A DNA stretch of 64,000 bases from PALSA-1004 sp963804885 (lineage in GTDB: Bacteria; Pseudomonadota; Gammaproteobacteria; Burkholderiales; SG8-41): positions 62,001-126,000 of the forward strand of contig CAWDSF010000001.1 in assembly GCA_963804885.1 (NCBI GenBank), read 5' to 3'. Below, one piece after another: positions 18,305 through 27,227 of the stretch; positions within the stretch are counted from its first letter, which is position 1, and each line of letters begins with the position of its first letter. Both the position numbers and the translations under genes were made by a program. Below the pieces are notes generated by a model. That model was not told the DNA's origin. It did not search any database and saw only the letters and a list, made by a program, of their open reading frames with translations.

Positions 18305-19435
18305 ATGCTTGCAACTAGGATACGCCAGAAGGACGGGATCTTTTACTTTGCCAGCTGCCCGGCGAAGGAAATCCTGAATAAGGTCCGCTTCATCAGCCGC
18401 TATTACGGGGAAGATGAGCAGATTTCCGCGCAGACCGTGCCGCAAAACGACGAGATCGCGCAGTTCATTGCGCGGATCGAACGCAACGACGCGGCGTTTC
18501 AGCGCGTCGTGTCGCGCGCGAAAGTCAGGTCCCTCAAGAACTTCTACGAAATGGCGGTCACGCAGCCGCCGATTCCGGGCACGGTGCTGCTCTTCACCAG
18601 CGACAAGCTCAATTTCCGCACACTCGAAGGCCAGGATCAGGTCGGCCATTTGCAGGAGCCGACGACCAAGTATTTGATCATCGACGGCCAGCACCGGCTT
18701 GCCGCGCTGCGTTTTTACCTGTCCGAGCATCCGGAAGAAGCCAAGGGCATCGACGTGCCGTGCATTATTTTCGACGCCCGCAGCGAAGACTTCGCAGCGG
18801 AGATGTTCGTGATCATCAATTCGACGCCGACCCGCATCAACAAGAGCCACCTGGTCGATCTATACGAGCGCGTGTCCTGGGCCGACCCGGATCGCCGTTT
18901 CGCCGCGCGGCTGGTCGACAGCCTTTACAGCGAATCCGACAGCCCGTTGCGCTATCGCATCAACCGCCTCGGCGGACGCAGCCTGAAAGACAAGTGGATC
19001 TTGCAGGCGGAGCTCTTCAACGAGCTCTACCGCTGGGTGCGTGCCGAGTGGAAGAAGATCAAGCAGGCGACCAACAGCTATCGCGAAGCCGAGAAGTATT
19101 ACGAAATCGTGCGCGATTTCCTGAAGGCCGCGCAGCGCGTGTGGGGCGATACCTGGGCCAACGACAGCTACATGGTGACCAAGCCCGTTACGTTAAAAGC
19201 GCTGATCCGCGTGTGCGCCGATCTCGCGCGCGACGATGCGGATCCGGCCGACGGGCGCGTCAAGCGCTGGGAAGATCGTCTGGGTGTGTGGGCTGACCAG
19301 CAAAAGGCCTTCAAAGTCGAAGGTTTCTACGAACGCTTCCCCGCCAAGGGCGAAGTCGAGCGCGTTGCGCGCATCCACCGCGATCTGGCGAAGGCGGCCG
19401 GCATCGAAGTCAAAAGCGCGACGAAGTCGACGTAA
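18305..19435 (+). CDS. DGQHR-domain protein (DndB/Dpt-like fold)
   Basis: 376 residues. The defining DGQHR motif is at residues 127-131 (KYLIIDGQHRLAALRFYL), followed by VPCIIFDA and the conserved EMFVIINSTPTRINKSHL. DGQHR proteins include DndB, the negative regulator of DNA phosphorothioation, but no dnd, dpt or restriction genes are present here, so this is a solitary member. Start chosen at 18305, where the conserved region begins; a longer frame to 18194 adds unrelated sequence. It is preceded by a 217-base gap with no other feature seen. Function unknown. Confidence 0.8.
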   Translation: MLATRIRQKDGIFYFASCPAKEILNKVRFISRYYGEDEQISAQTVPQNDEIAQFIARIERNDAAFQRVVSRAKVRSLKNFYEMAVTQPPIPGTVLLFTSDKLNFRTLEGQDQVGHLQEPTTKYLIIDGQHRLAALRFYLSEHPEEAKGIDVPCIIFDARSEDFAAEMFVIINSTPTRINKSHLVDLYERVSWADPDRRFAARLVDSLYSESDSPLRYRINRLGGRSLKDKWILQAELFNELYRWVRAEWKKIKQATNSYREAEKYYEIVRDFLKAAQRVWGDTWANDSYMVTKPVTLKALIRVCADLARDDADPADGRVKRWEDRLGVWADQQKAFKVEGFYERFPAKGEVERVARIHRDLAKAAGIEVKSATKST

Positions 19436-19446
19436 CGGGTACTGCG

Positions 19447-19974
19447 TTACGTCGGCACCGGCGCCGGCTGCGCATCTTTGTAGCGCCGGCCCCGGTCGAT
19501 CACCCGCCGGTCGCGCACGAGCTGCATTACCGGGACGCCATAGCCACAGCTCGTCATCGTATTGTCGATTTCGATTTCAATGACCTGGCGCGCCGCGCCT
19601 TTGAGTTCGCGCGCCGGCTGCTGCAGCAGCAATTCCGCGAGTGGCGATTCCGCCGCCGGTGTCACGGTGGCGCGGCCGAACAGGCGCACCGTCGCGGCAT
19701 CTTCACTTTCGAACGAGCTGATCATTACCGTAATGGGGCCGCCCGCGGTGCAGTGGCGCGCGGTCTCGTTGCCTGAACCTTTGTAGTCGAGATAGGCGAC
19801 ACGGTTCGGGCCGAGGATGTGCAGCGGCACGCCGCCTTTCGCGGACACGTTGACGGGGCCTACGTCATGCGGCCCGCGGGCCAGGGCGGGATCGGCGGAC
19901 GCGACGAAGAAGAGCGGCGCATTGCGGATCAGCGCCGCCTGCTCGTCGGTGATCGAAGCGTGATAGGTCGCCAT
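19447..19974 (-). CDS. Pyridoxamine 5'-phosphate oxidase family protein
   Basis: 175 residues. The split-barrel flavin fold is indicated by LFFVASADP, VNVSAKGG, VAYLDYKGSGNETARHC and ITVMISSFE, with RLFGRATV in the second half. Members of this subgroup bind FMN or heme-type cofactors and are often annotated only as PPOX-class proteins; the true PNP oxidase PdxH has a different C-terminus. It converges with the DGQHR gene and is followed upstream by the HAD gene in the same direction. Confidence 0.8.
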   Translation of the reverse strand: MATYHASITDEQAALIRNAPLFFVASADPALARGPHDVGPVNVSAKGGVPLHILGPNRVAYLDYKGSGNETARHCTAGGPITVMISSFESEDAATVRLFGRATVTPAAESPLAELLLQQPARELKGAARQVIEIEIDNTMTSCGYGVPVMQLVRDRRVIDRGRRYKDAQPAPVPT

Positions 19975-20016
19975 GGCTCGAGTCTTTCGTTTAGTTATTC
20001 ATGCACCGGCGCGTGC

Positions 20017-20733
20017 TCAAGCGCCGAGCTGGTCCGCGAGATCCAGAAAGTCCCGCGCGTTGATGTCGAATGCGGGTTCGGGACTCAAGTCCGGATGCTT
20101 GCCCTTGCCGTATTCCAGCGGGCGCAACACCAGCGCGGTTTTCAGGCCCTGCTGCGCGGCATGCCGCAAATCGTCCTTGTGCGCGGCGACCATCATCACT
20201 TCAGCGGGTTGCAGCCCGAGAATTTCCGCCGCGCCGAGATAAGCCTCGGGGTCCGGCTTGTAATGATGAAACACTTCGGCCGATAAAATCAGGTCCCACG
20301 GCAGGCCGGCGTGCTTGGCCATGTTGTTCAGCAGCGCGACGTTGCCGTTCGACAGCGTGGCGATCGTGAAATTTTTCTTCAGCCGCTTCAGTCCGCGCAC
20401 CGTATCGGACCATGGCTTCAGGCGATGCCATGCGCGGTTGAGATTGGCCTTCTCGTCGTCGGACAGCGATGTGAGCTTGAACTTGACCAGGATCTCGTCG
20501 AGGATCATGCGATGCAGATCGTCGATCTTCGTCCACGGCAGCTCGCCGCGCGCAACGCGATCCATCGCCGGCCGGTAGCCCGCGCGCCACGCGTCGGCGA
20601 ATTTCGCGGCATTCACGCGCAGGCCCTTTTCCTGCGCGAGCGTGCGCACTTCGCGCATGATGCTGCCGCGCCAATCGACTACCGTGCCGAAGACATCGAA
20701 GGTCAGCGCTTTGACGCCGGCGGCGGCGCTCAT
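20017..20733 (-). CDS. Haloacid dehalogenase type II / HAD hydrolase
   Basis: 238 residues. HAD motif I is TFDVFGTVVDW (Asp nucleophile near residue 12), motif II FTIATLSNGN, motif III near the Lys of HYKPDPEAYLGAAE, and motif IV AAHKDDLRHA. The DVFGTVVDWR start is typical of L-2-haloacid dehalogenases, although many relatives act on phosphates. Its ATG overlaps the stop of the upstream RidA gene (ATGA), so it is coupled to the tandem RidA genes. Confidence 0.85.
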   Translation of the reverse strand: MSAAAGVKALTFDVFGTVVDWRGSIMREVRTLAQEKGLRVNAAKFADAWRAGYRPAMDRVARGELPWTKIDDLHRMILDEILVKFKLTSLSDDEKANLNRAWHRLKPWSDTVRGLKRLKKNFTIATLSNGNVALLNNMAKHAGLPWDLILSAEVFHHYKPDPEAYLGAAEILGLQPAEVMMVAAHKDDLRHAAQQGLKTALVLRPLEYGKGKHPDLSPEPAFDINARDFLDLADQLGA

Positions 20734-21083
20734 TTCGCCGCCACGCACATGATCTCGACCAGCGTATCGGCCGAGCCCAGGCGTGCCTCGACCGTCGCGC
20801 GCGCCGGTGAGCTCTTCGGATCCATCCATTCGATCCACGCCTCGTCCATTTTGGGTTTGAGGCGCATGTCGGCGACGTAAACCACCGCCGACAGAATCTT
20901 TGATTTGTCGCTGCCCCCGCGGGCGAGCAGCTTGTCAATCTGGCGCAGGATGCTCGTGGTCTGTCCTTTTGCGTCGGCCTTGGTGTCTTCGCCAACCTGG
21001 CCCGCAAGATATAGCCTGCCGTCGTACTCGACCATATCGGACAGCCGCTGGTCGGGATCGTAGCGAACGATTTCCTTGCTCAT
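20730..21083 (-). CDS. RidA family protein (second of tandem pair)
   Basis: 117 residues. YjgF/YER057c/UK114 fold: GRLYLAGQVG, ILRQIDKLLARGGSDKSKILSA, VVYVADM and a C-terminal Arg-Ala-Thr-Val-Glu pattern with LVEIMCVA. The catalytic Arg of the RidA subgroup is present in PARATVEARL. RidA enzymes hydrolyse reactive enamines or imines from amino-acid metabolism. Very similar to the neighbouring gene at 21107, indicating a tandem duplication. Confidence 0.9.
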   Translation of the reverse strand: MSKEIVRYDPDQRLSDMVEYDGRLYLAGQVGEDTKADAKGQTTSILRQIDKLLARGGSDKSKILSAVVYVADMRLKPKMDEAWIEWMDPKSSPARATVEARLGSADTLVEIMCVAAK

Positions 21084-21106
21084 GTCGATAGCTCCCCGGG
21101 GTCGTT

Positions 21107-21460
21107 CTATTGCACTGCGGCGGTGACCATGATTTCGACCAGCGTCTCGGGCGTGCCGAGCCGCGTTTCTACGGTCGCGCGCGCGGGCGGGTTCTTCGGA
21201 TCGATCCATTTCATCCACGCTTCGTCCATACCGGGTTTCACGCGCATGTCGGCGACGTAGACGACCGCTGACAGCAGGCGCGATTTGTCGCTGCCCGCGA
21301 GCTTCAGCAGCGCGTCGATCTTGCCGAGGATTTCCTCGGTCTGACCTTTGCTCGATACGGTGCAGTTATCCGCCGTGGTGCCGGCAAGGTAGACGACTCC
21401 GTTGTGGACGACCGCGCGGGACAGGCGCGAGTTGGATTGATGACGTGTGATGTTGCTCAT
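21107..21460 (-). CDS. RidA family protein (first of tandem pair)
   Basis: 117 residues, same length as its neighbour. It shares DKSRLLSAVVYVADMR, KPGMDEAW and PPARATVETRLG with it, but differs at the N-terminus (HNGVVYLAGTTADN). Start at 21460 has a GAGCAG ribosome-type sequence upstream. The pair with the HAD gene forms a three-gene operon on the minus strand. Divergent from the Bug gene at 21661. Confidence 0.9.
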   Translation of the reverse strand: MSNITRHQSNSRLSRAVVHNGVVYLAGTTADNCTVSSKGQTEEILGKIDALLKLAGSDKSRLLSAVVYVADMRVKPGMDEAWMKWIDPKNPPARATVETRLGTPETLVEIMVTAAVQ

Positions 21461-21660
21461 GAACTGCTCCTTGGTCGGGTGAAAAGAAAGTGGCGGAAGG
21501 AACTGCGGATATTCTTGTTTGTGCGATTGTGCAATGAGCGGAACTTTGCCGCAAGGGCGGCTGCGATCAGTCGGTGCGGTTACAATATGCGCGAGTGTCG
21601 AAATCAGTCCGCCGTCCCGGCGGTCCATGGACAAATTCCGGTCGTTTGCGAGGTGGGTAG

Positions 21661-22638
21661 ATGAGCCAATACCGCAGGTATGCCGCGCTGACGGCGTGCG
21701 CGGGCGCGGCAATTGCCGCGGATGCCGCATTCGCGCAGCCTGCTTACCCGGCGCGCAACATCACGCTCGTCGTGCCGTTCTCACCGGGCGGCAGCACCGA
21801 CCTCATCACGCGCATTGTCGCGCGCGAGTTGACGGCGCAATTCGATAAGCAGGTCGTCGTGGAAAACCGCACGGGTGGCGGCGGTGTGATCGGCTGGAGC
21901 GCCGTGGCCCGCGCCGCCCCGGATGGCTATACGGTCCTCGCGACGGAATTGTCGTTTGCCATCGCCGCCGGCCTTATTCCGAATCTGCCGTTCGATCCGC
22001 GCAAGGATTTCGTGCACGTGACGACGGCCACCACGGTGCCTCACGTGCTGGTGGTGACGCCGTCGCTGCCGGTCAAAAATGTGAAGGAGCTGCTCGCGCT
22101 CGCGAAAGCGCGGCCGGGCGAATTGAATTACGGCTCCGGCGGCAACGGCACCAATACGCATCTCGGCTCGGAGCTGCTGAAAAACTTAACCGGTATCAAG
22201 ATGGTCCACGTGCCGTACAAAGGCGCGGGCGCAGTGCTGCAGGATTTGATGGGCGGCCAGGTGCAGGTGCTGATATCGGCGGTGCCCACCGTCGTGCCCT
22301 ACGTCAATGCGAAGAAATTGCGCGCGCTGATGGTGACGGACGAGAAGCGCACGCGTGTGTTGCCGGACGTGCCGTCGGCCACGGAGGCCGGCCTGTCGAA
22401 AATGATCATGCAGTTCTGGGTCGGTTTCGCCGTGCCCGCCGGCACGCCGCAACCGGTCGTCGAGCGCTTGAACCAGGCCATTGCCGCGGTGCTGAACGGC
22501 GCCGATTCGAAGAAGCGCTTGATCGAGCTCGGCGTGGACACGGTCGGCAACACGCCGGCGCAGGCCGTGAAGCTGGTGTCGGATGAAATGGATCGCTGGA
22601 CGGCCGTCATCAAGGCGGCGGGCATCAAGGCGGAATAG
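21661..22638 (+). CDS. Bug-family substrate-binding protein
   Basis: 325 residues. Signal peptide ending AFAQ, mature start PAYPARNITLVVPFSPGG. First loop GGSTDLITR; then VVVENRTGGGG, RAAPDGYTVL, HVPYKGAGAVLQD and a C-terminus DEMDRWTAVIKAAGIKAE. In the usual ENRAGA segment Gly-Gly-Gly replaces the Ala. A CaiB-type CoA-transferase gene follows after a palindromic repeat, suggesting import and CoA activation of the same acid. Confidence 0.9.
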   Translation: MSQYRRYAALTACAGAAIAADAAFAQPAYPARNITLVVPFSPGGSTDLITRIVARELTAQFDKQVVVENRTGGGGVIGWSAVARAAPDGYTVLATELSFAIAAGLIPNLPFDPRKDFVHVTTATTVPHVLVVTPSLPVKNVKELLALAKARPGELNYGSGGNGTNTHLGSELLKNLTGIKMVHVPYKGAGAVLQDLMGGQVQVLISAVPTVVPYVNAKKLRALMVTDEKRTRVLPDVPSATEAGLSKMIMQFWVGFAVPAGTPQPVVERLNQAIAAVLNGADSKKRLIELGVDTVGNTPAQAVKLVSDEMDRWTAVIKAAGIKAE

Positions 22639-22657
22639 CGGTGGACGTTTTAAAGCA

Positions 22658-22758
22658 GCCACAGAGGTCACAGAGAGCTCAGAGGAATGCGAGGTCGAAA
22701 AATCCTTCGACTTATTGCCGGTTGATATTTTCTCTGTGCCCTCTGTGTTCTCTGTGGC
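22658..22758. repeat. Long imperfect inverted repeat of CACAGAG / CTCTGTG units
   Basis: The left arm has GCCACAGAGGTCACAGAGAG; the right arm has CTCTGTG three times, ending CTCTGTGGC. The arms are about 30 bases each around a 45-base centre, so the transcript could fold into a long hairpin between the Bug and CaiB genes. It looks like a dispersed intergenic palindrome rather than a terminator, since no T-run follows. Confidence 0.6.
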
Positions 22759-22790
22759 GCAGTTTTGATACCTAAGCGTTGGAGAAGTAA

Positions 22791-23978
22791 ATGGTGAACC
22801 ACAAGCTTCCACTCGAAGGCATACGCGTCGTCGAATTCGTGCATGTCATCATGGGGCCGAGCTGCGGGCTCGTGCTCGCGGATCTCGGCGCCGAAGTCAT
22901 CAAGGTCGAGCCGCTCGACGGGGATCACACGCGCAAGCTGACGGCGTCGGGCGCGGGCTTCTTTCCCACCTTCAACCGCAACAAGAAAAGCATCGCGGTC
23001 GACTTGAAGTCGAAGGAAGGCCAGGAGATCGTGCTGAAGCTCATCAAGAGCGCAGATGTGCTGACCGAAAATTTCCGTCCCGGCGCGATGGACAAGTTGG
23101 GCTTCGGTTACGATGCGCTCAAGAAGCTCCAGCCGGAACTCATCTACTGCTCGCTCAAGGGCTTTCTTGCGGGGCCGTACGAGAACCGCGCGGGCCTCGA
23201 TGAAACGGCGCAGATGATGGGCGGGCTTGCCTATATGACGGGACCGGTCGGCCGGCCCCTGCGCGCGGGCGCATCCGTCAACGACGTGATGGGCGGCATG
23301 TTCGCGGCCATCGCGATACTCGCTGCGTATGTCGAGCGCACGGCGACCGGCCGCGGCCAGTACGTGAAGAGCGCGCTGTTCGAGAACTGCGCGTTCCTGA
23401 TGGGCCAGCATATGACCGAAGGCTTCATGACGGGCAAGCCAGTCGTGCCGATGCCCGATCGCATCCGCGCGTGGGCGGTATACGATACGTTCCGGACGAG
23501 CGACGGCGACCTGGTGTTCGTCGGCGTGGTCACCGACACGCAATGGAAAATATTCTGCGACGCGTTCGGGCTCGCCGATCTGCTCGCCGATCCGGAATTG
23601 AAGACCAATCCGCAGCGCGTCGAAGCGCGGCCGCGCGTGATTCCGATCGTGACCGCGCTGTTCGCGAAAATGACCAAGCAGGAGCTGCTCGCCAAATGCG
23701 AAAAGCTGGGCCTGCCGTTCGCGCCGATCACGCGGCCGGAAGATCTCTTCGACGACCCGCATCTGAAGGCGTCGGGCGGGCTCGCCGACATCACGCTGAT
23801 GAACGGCGTGAAAACGCAGGTGCCCATCATGCCGATCGAGATGGACGGCCGCCGGTTCGCCACGCGCCTGGATCTGCCGAAAATCGGCGAGCATACGCGC
23901 GAGATGCTGGCGGACCTCGGCTATGCGCCGCCGGAAATCGAGCGGCTGATAACGAGCGGCGTCGCCCGCACGGCCTGA
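22791..23978 (+). CDS. CaiB/BaiF family CoA-transferase
   Basis: 395 residues. Family III CoA-transferase: LEGIRVVEFVHVIMGPSCG, LADLGAEVIKVEP, RNKKSIAVDLKSKEG, ADVLTENFRPGAMDKLG, and the C-terminal AGLP-type region GLPFAPITRPEDLFDDPHL. The catalytic Asp expected near residue 170 lies in the GLDETAQMMGG/ GASVNDVMGG region. Members move CoA between carboxylic acids. It is flanked by Bug genes on both sides and followed by an LDH2-type dehydrogenase, consistent with a carboxylic-acid catabolic operon. Confidence 0.9.
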   Translation: MVNHKLPLEGIRVVEFVHVIMGPSCGLVLADLGAEVIKVEPLDGDHTRKLTASGAGFFPTFNRNKKSIAVDLKSKEGQEIVLKLIKSADVLTENFRPGAMDKLGFGYDALKKLQPELIYCSLKGFLAGPYENRAGLDETAQMMGGLAYMTGPVGRPLRAGASVNDVMGGMFAAIAILAAYVERTATGRGQYVKSALFENCAFLMGQHMTEGFMTGKPVVPMPDRIRAWAVYDTFRTSDGDLVFVGVVTDTQWKIFCDAFGLADLLADPELKTNPQRVEARPRVIPIVTALFAKMTKQELLAKCEKLGLPFAPITRPEDLFDDPHLKASGGLADITLMNGVKTQVPIMPIEMDGRRFATRLDLPKIGEHTREMLADLGYAPPEIERLITSGVARTA

Positions 23979-24002
23979 TTATTCAAATCCAAGGAGAAAG
24001 TC

Positions 24003-24965
24003 ATGCGTAAATCATTTTGCCTCGCGGCGATGCTCATCGCCGCTACGCCATGCCTGGCCGCCGATGCGTACCCGAGCAAGCCGGTGCGCTGGGTCGTGCC
24101 GTTTCCGCCCGGCGGCGGCACCGATCTCATTTCGCGCACGATCGCATCCAAGCTGTCGGAGGCGTGGGGCGTGCAGGTCGTCGCCGACAACCGTCCCGGC
24201 GGCGGCGGCACGCTGGGACTGGGAATTGCCGCGAAAATGCCGGCCGACGGTTATGCGATCGTGCTCGGCCAGGCCTCCAACGTGGCGGTCGCGCCCGCGT
24301 TGTACCCGAAGCTCAATTACGATCCGGTCAAGGACCTGCAGCCCATCACCAACGTGATCGCGGCGCCGCTCGTGATCGTGTCGCATCCGTCGTTTCCCGC
24401 CAAAAACGCCAAAGAGATGATCGCCTACGCACGGAGCAAGCCCGATGCAGTCACTTTCGGCTCGCCGGGCAACGGCACGATCGGTCACCTGTCGATGGAG
24501 CTCCTGAAGACGATGGCGAAAATAAAAATGCTGCACATCCCGTACAAAGGCGCCACGCTCGCGATCACCGAACTGATCGGCGGGCAGATCGTGCTCTACG
24601 CGAGCAGCATGCCGCCCGCGCTGCCCCTGATCAATGCGGGCAAGCTGAAAGCACTCGGCGTAACGACCTCGAAACGGCTCGGGCCGCTGCCCAATGTGCC
24701 GACCATAGCCGAGAGCGGCGTGCCCGGCTACGAAGCGGTGAACTGGTACGGCGTCTTCGTGCCCGCCGGCGTGCCGAAAGACCTCGTCGCGAAGCTGCAC
24801 ACGGATATCGTGCGCGTGCTGAAGCAGCCTGACGTGAAAGACCGCTTTGCCGGCGAAGGCGGCGAGATCGTCGCCGATACGCCGGAGGAATTCGGCGCGT
24901 TCGTGCGCAAGGAAATTCCGAAGTGGTCCAAGGTCGTCAAGGACGCTTCGGTCAAGGTCGATTGA
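24003..24965 (+). CDS. Bug-family substrate-binding protein
   Basis: 320 residues with an AAGGAG site 7 bases before the ATG. Signal peptide ending CLAA, then DAYPSKPVRWVVPFPPGG. First loop GGGTDLISR; VVADNRPGGGG; KMPADGYAIVLG; HIPYKGATLAITE; C-terminus FGAFVRKEIPKWSKVVKDASVKVD. The Pro-Gly-Gly-Gly-Gly run in the DNRPG segment is unusual compared with the common RAGA. Between the CoA-transferase and dehydrogenase genes. Confidence 0.9.
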   Translation: MRKSFCLAAMLIAATPCLAADAYPSKPVRWVVPFPPGGGTDLISRTIASKLSEAWGVQVVADNRPGGGGTLGLGIAAKMPADGYAIVLGQASNVAVAPALYPKLNYDPVKDLQPITNVIAAPLVIVSHPSFPAKNAKEMIAYARSKPDAVTFGSPGNGTIGHLSMELLKTMAKIKMLHIPYKGATLAITELIGGQIVLYASSMPPALPLINAGKLKALGVTTSKRLGPLPNVPTIAESGVPGYEAVNWYGVFVPAGVPKDLVAKLHTDIVRVLKQPDVKDRFAGEGGEIVADTPEEFGAFVRKEIPKWSKVVKDASVKVD

Positions 24966-24978
24966 GCGCGGGTTGACG

Positions 24979-25986
24979 ATGGCGATGATTGCGATCGATG
25001 CGCTGACTGCGCTTGCCAGCGATGCGCTGCGCGCAAGCGGCGCTGCCGATGCCGCCGCGCGCATCACCGCCAAATATCTGGTCGCCGCGGATGCGCAGGG
25101 GCTGGGCACGCACGGCGTCGCGCGCGTGCCCACCTATTGCGATCACCTGAAGTCGGGCCGCGCGCGCGGCGATGCGGTGCCGCGCATCGTGCACGAGAAG
25201 GCGGCCGCCTGCCTCGTCGATGCGGATTACGGTCTCGGTTTCGAGCCGACTGAGTTTGCGTTGAAAGAGGCGATCGGGCGCGCGGCCAAACACGGCGTCG
25301 CATTTGTCGGCGTCACGAAGAGCCATCATTGTGGAGCGCTGGGAATTCTGCTCGAGCCGGTTGCCGCGAACGGCATGGTCGGCATCGCATTCAGCAACGC
25401 GCCGTCGGCCATCATGGCGTGGGGCGGCACCAAACCGATTTTCGGCACGAATCCGGTCGCGGCGATCTTCCCGCGAAAAAGCGGGGCGCCGCTGGTCATC
25501 GACATGTCGCTCACCCAGGTCACGCGCGGCCAGATCCTGCTCTATGCGAACGCGGGCAAGCCTATCCCCGAAGGCTGGGGCCGCGACAAGGACGGCAACC
25601 CGACCACTGACGCGCACAAGATTATGGTCGGCGGCAGCCTGCACGCGGTCGGCGGACTCAAAGGCACGATGCTCGCGTTCGCGGTAGAAATCCTGTGCTG
25701 TGCGCTGATGGGCGCCGCGCTGTCGCACGAAGTCGAGCCGATGCTCGTCAACAACGGCAAGCCGATGAATCTCGGGCAGGCGTTTCTGGTGATCGACCCT
25801 GGCGCACTCGCCGGCAACGAGCGTTATCTCGAGCGCATCGAAACGCTCATCGATGCGATGCTCGAAGACGATGAAGTGCGCCTGCCGGGCGCGCGGCGCG
25901 TCGATGAATCCGCGCGCGCGGCGAAAGACGGCATCGAGGTTCCAGAGGCGCTGGCGAAGCAATTGCACGAACTTGCGCGTCGATAA
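24979..25986 (+). CDS. Malate/L-lactate dehydrogenase family (LDH2/MDH2) oxidoreductase
   Basis: 335 residues. NAD(P)-dependent 2-hydroxyacid dehydrogenase of the type-2 family: DAQGLGTHGVARVP, the catalytic-His region KSHHCGALG, NAPSAIMAWGGTKPIFGTNPVA, IDMSLTQVTRGQI, and GGLKGTMLAFAVEILC. Known members oxidise malate, lactate, ureidoglycolate or 2,3-diketogulonate. Start chosen at ATG 24979, 13 bases after the Bug stop; a longer frame overlaps the Bug gene. Last gene of the apparent Bug-CaiB-Bug-LDH2 unit. Confidence 0.9.
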   Translation: MAMIAIDALTALASDALRASGAADAAARITAKYLVAADAQGLGTHGVARVPTYCDHLKSGRARGDAVPRIVHEKAAACLVDADYGLGFEPTEFALKEAIGRAAKHGVAFVGVTKSHHCGALGILLEPVAANGMVGIAFSNAPSAIMAWGGTKPIFGTNPVAAIFPRKSGAPLVIDMSLTQVTRGQILLYANAGKPIPEGWGRDKDGNPTTDAHKIMVGGSLHAVGGLKGTMLAFAVEILCCALMGAALSHEVEPMLVNNGKPMNLGQAFLVIDPGALAGNERYLERIETLIDAMLEDDEVRLPGARRVDESARAAKDGIEVPEALAKQLHELARR

Positions 25987-26033
25987 TTTGCGCGGACCGC
26001 AGGCTGGTCGTTGGTGCATTAAAGGGGGAAAGA

Positions 26034-27209
26034 ATGCGATTGGTCGATAAAATTGCCCGCGCGCTGCTGCCGGGTGCCGGCCTTGCGCTTGTCTGCTTAC
26101 TGGTGGGACGCAGCGGCGTGACGCATGCCGCCGGTGATACGAAGCTGGCATCCGATCCCGTCGTTTACTCTTTCGTTTTCCTGGGCTGCAACCGGCTCGA
26201 CAGTGCGGGCATCGCGGCGACCAAGTCGAAAAGCTCGGCCAACGTGATTCAGCTGCAGCAGGACTTAATTGAAATCGCGGCGCTCAGGCCCGCGCCGCGA
26301 TTCGTATTTTTTGCCGGCGATATCGTGAACGGCTTGACTGCGGGAACGCTCGACTTGCAAAAACAGCTCCCCGCCTGGGTGGAACTGGTCAGGAAGAACA
26401 ATTCGCTGAATCTCGAGGCCACGCGCATGGTCGCGTTCACCGGCAATCACGAACTGCTTAAATGGACCGGGCGCAAGCTCGAGGTGCCGAACCAGCCGGC
26501 GTGGGCCTATTGGGTCTCCGTGATGTCGCCGGGCAAGTCGTCCGCCAAGACCTATGACTTTATCGGGGGCAGCAACGGCCCTGTCAATACAGGAGTAAGT
26601 CCGGACCGCGTTCTGAACGATGAAAGCCGGTTCTCGTACACGTTCCAGCATGGCGAGTACCTGTTCATGATCCTGAACACGGACACGCAGGTCGATGCGA
26701 CCACCGACGGCAACGTGCCGCTCCACTGGGTGGCCGCGCAGTTGCGCAAGACGCAGGCGAACCCCGCAGTCCAGCATATCTTCGTGATGGGCCATAAACC
26801 CATCGTGTCGCCGGATACCGACGACGTGAGCATCCAGCCCGCGCAGGCCGCACAGCTTTATGCGTTGCTCAACAATCCGGCCGGCGACGGCTCGCCGGGC
26901 AAGGTCCGCGCGTACCTGAGCGCGCATGCGCACGAATGGAAATACTATCCCTCGCTGCCGCTCAAGGACGGCATGGCCGGAAAAATTCCGCAAATCGTCG
27001 CGGGCAATGCCGGCAGCCCGCCCGATAAAAACTGGCGCGGGGACGATGCGTATTTCGGCTACACGCTGGTCGCCGTCACGCGCGGCGGCGCGATGACGGT
27101 GCAGAGCTTCGGTCGCAAAATCCCGGTGCCGTATTACCGCCAGGTTGCAGCGCCGACGACGACGCGCGCGACGCACGTTATCTACGCGCCGGCGGCGAAG
27201 CCGCAGTGA
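26034..27209 (+). CDS. Exported calcineurin-like metallophosphoesterase
   Basis: 391 residues. Signal peptide to about residue 32. Metal-site motifs in order: FLGCNRLD (near 45), FFAGDIVNG (GDxxN), AFTGNHELL (GNHE), VMGHKPIVS and SAHAHEW. The first motif lacks the usual DxH, with Cys-Asn in that place, which may alter the metal site. It is preceded by AAAGGGGGAAAG. A periplasmic phosphoesterase role is likely; the substrate is unknown. Confidence 0.8.
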   Translation: MRLVDKIARALLPGAGLALVCLLVGRSGVTHAAGDTKLASDPVVYSFVFLGCNRLDSAGIAATKSKSSANVIQLQQDLIEIAALRPAPRFVFFAGDIVNGLTAGTLDLQKQLPAWVELVRKNNSLNLEATRMVAFTGNHELLKWTGRKLEVPNQPAWAYWVSVMSPGKSSAKTYDFIGGSNGPVNTGVSPDRVLNDESRFSYTFQHGEYLFMILNTDTQVDATTDGNVPLHWVAAQLRKTQANPAVQHIFVMGHKPIVSPDTDDVSIQPAQAAQLYALLNNPAGDGSPGKVRAYLSAHAHEWKYYPSLPLKDGMAGKIPQIVAGNAGSPPDKNWRGDDAYFGYTLVAVTRGGAMTVQSFGRKIPVPYYRQVAAPTTTRATHVIYAPAAKPQ

Positions 27210-27227
27210 ACCAATAACGCTGCAGCG

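Noticed and set aside
18305..19435. Part of a DNA phosphorothioation system
   Set aside because: No dndA, dndC, dndD, dndE or restriction genes in the window.
22668..23894. 408-codon minus-strand frame opposite the CaiB gene
   Set aside because: Composition and lack of motifs show an antisense shadow.
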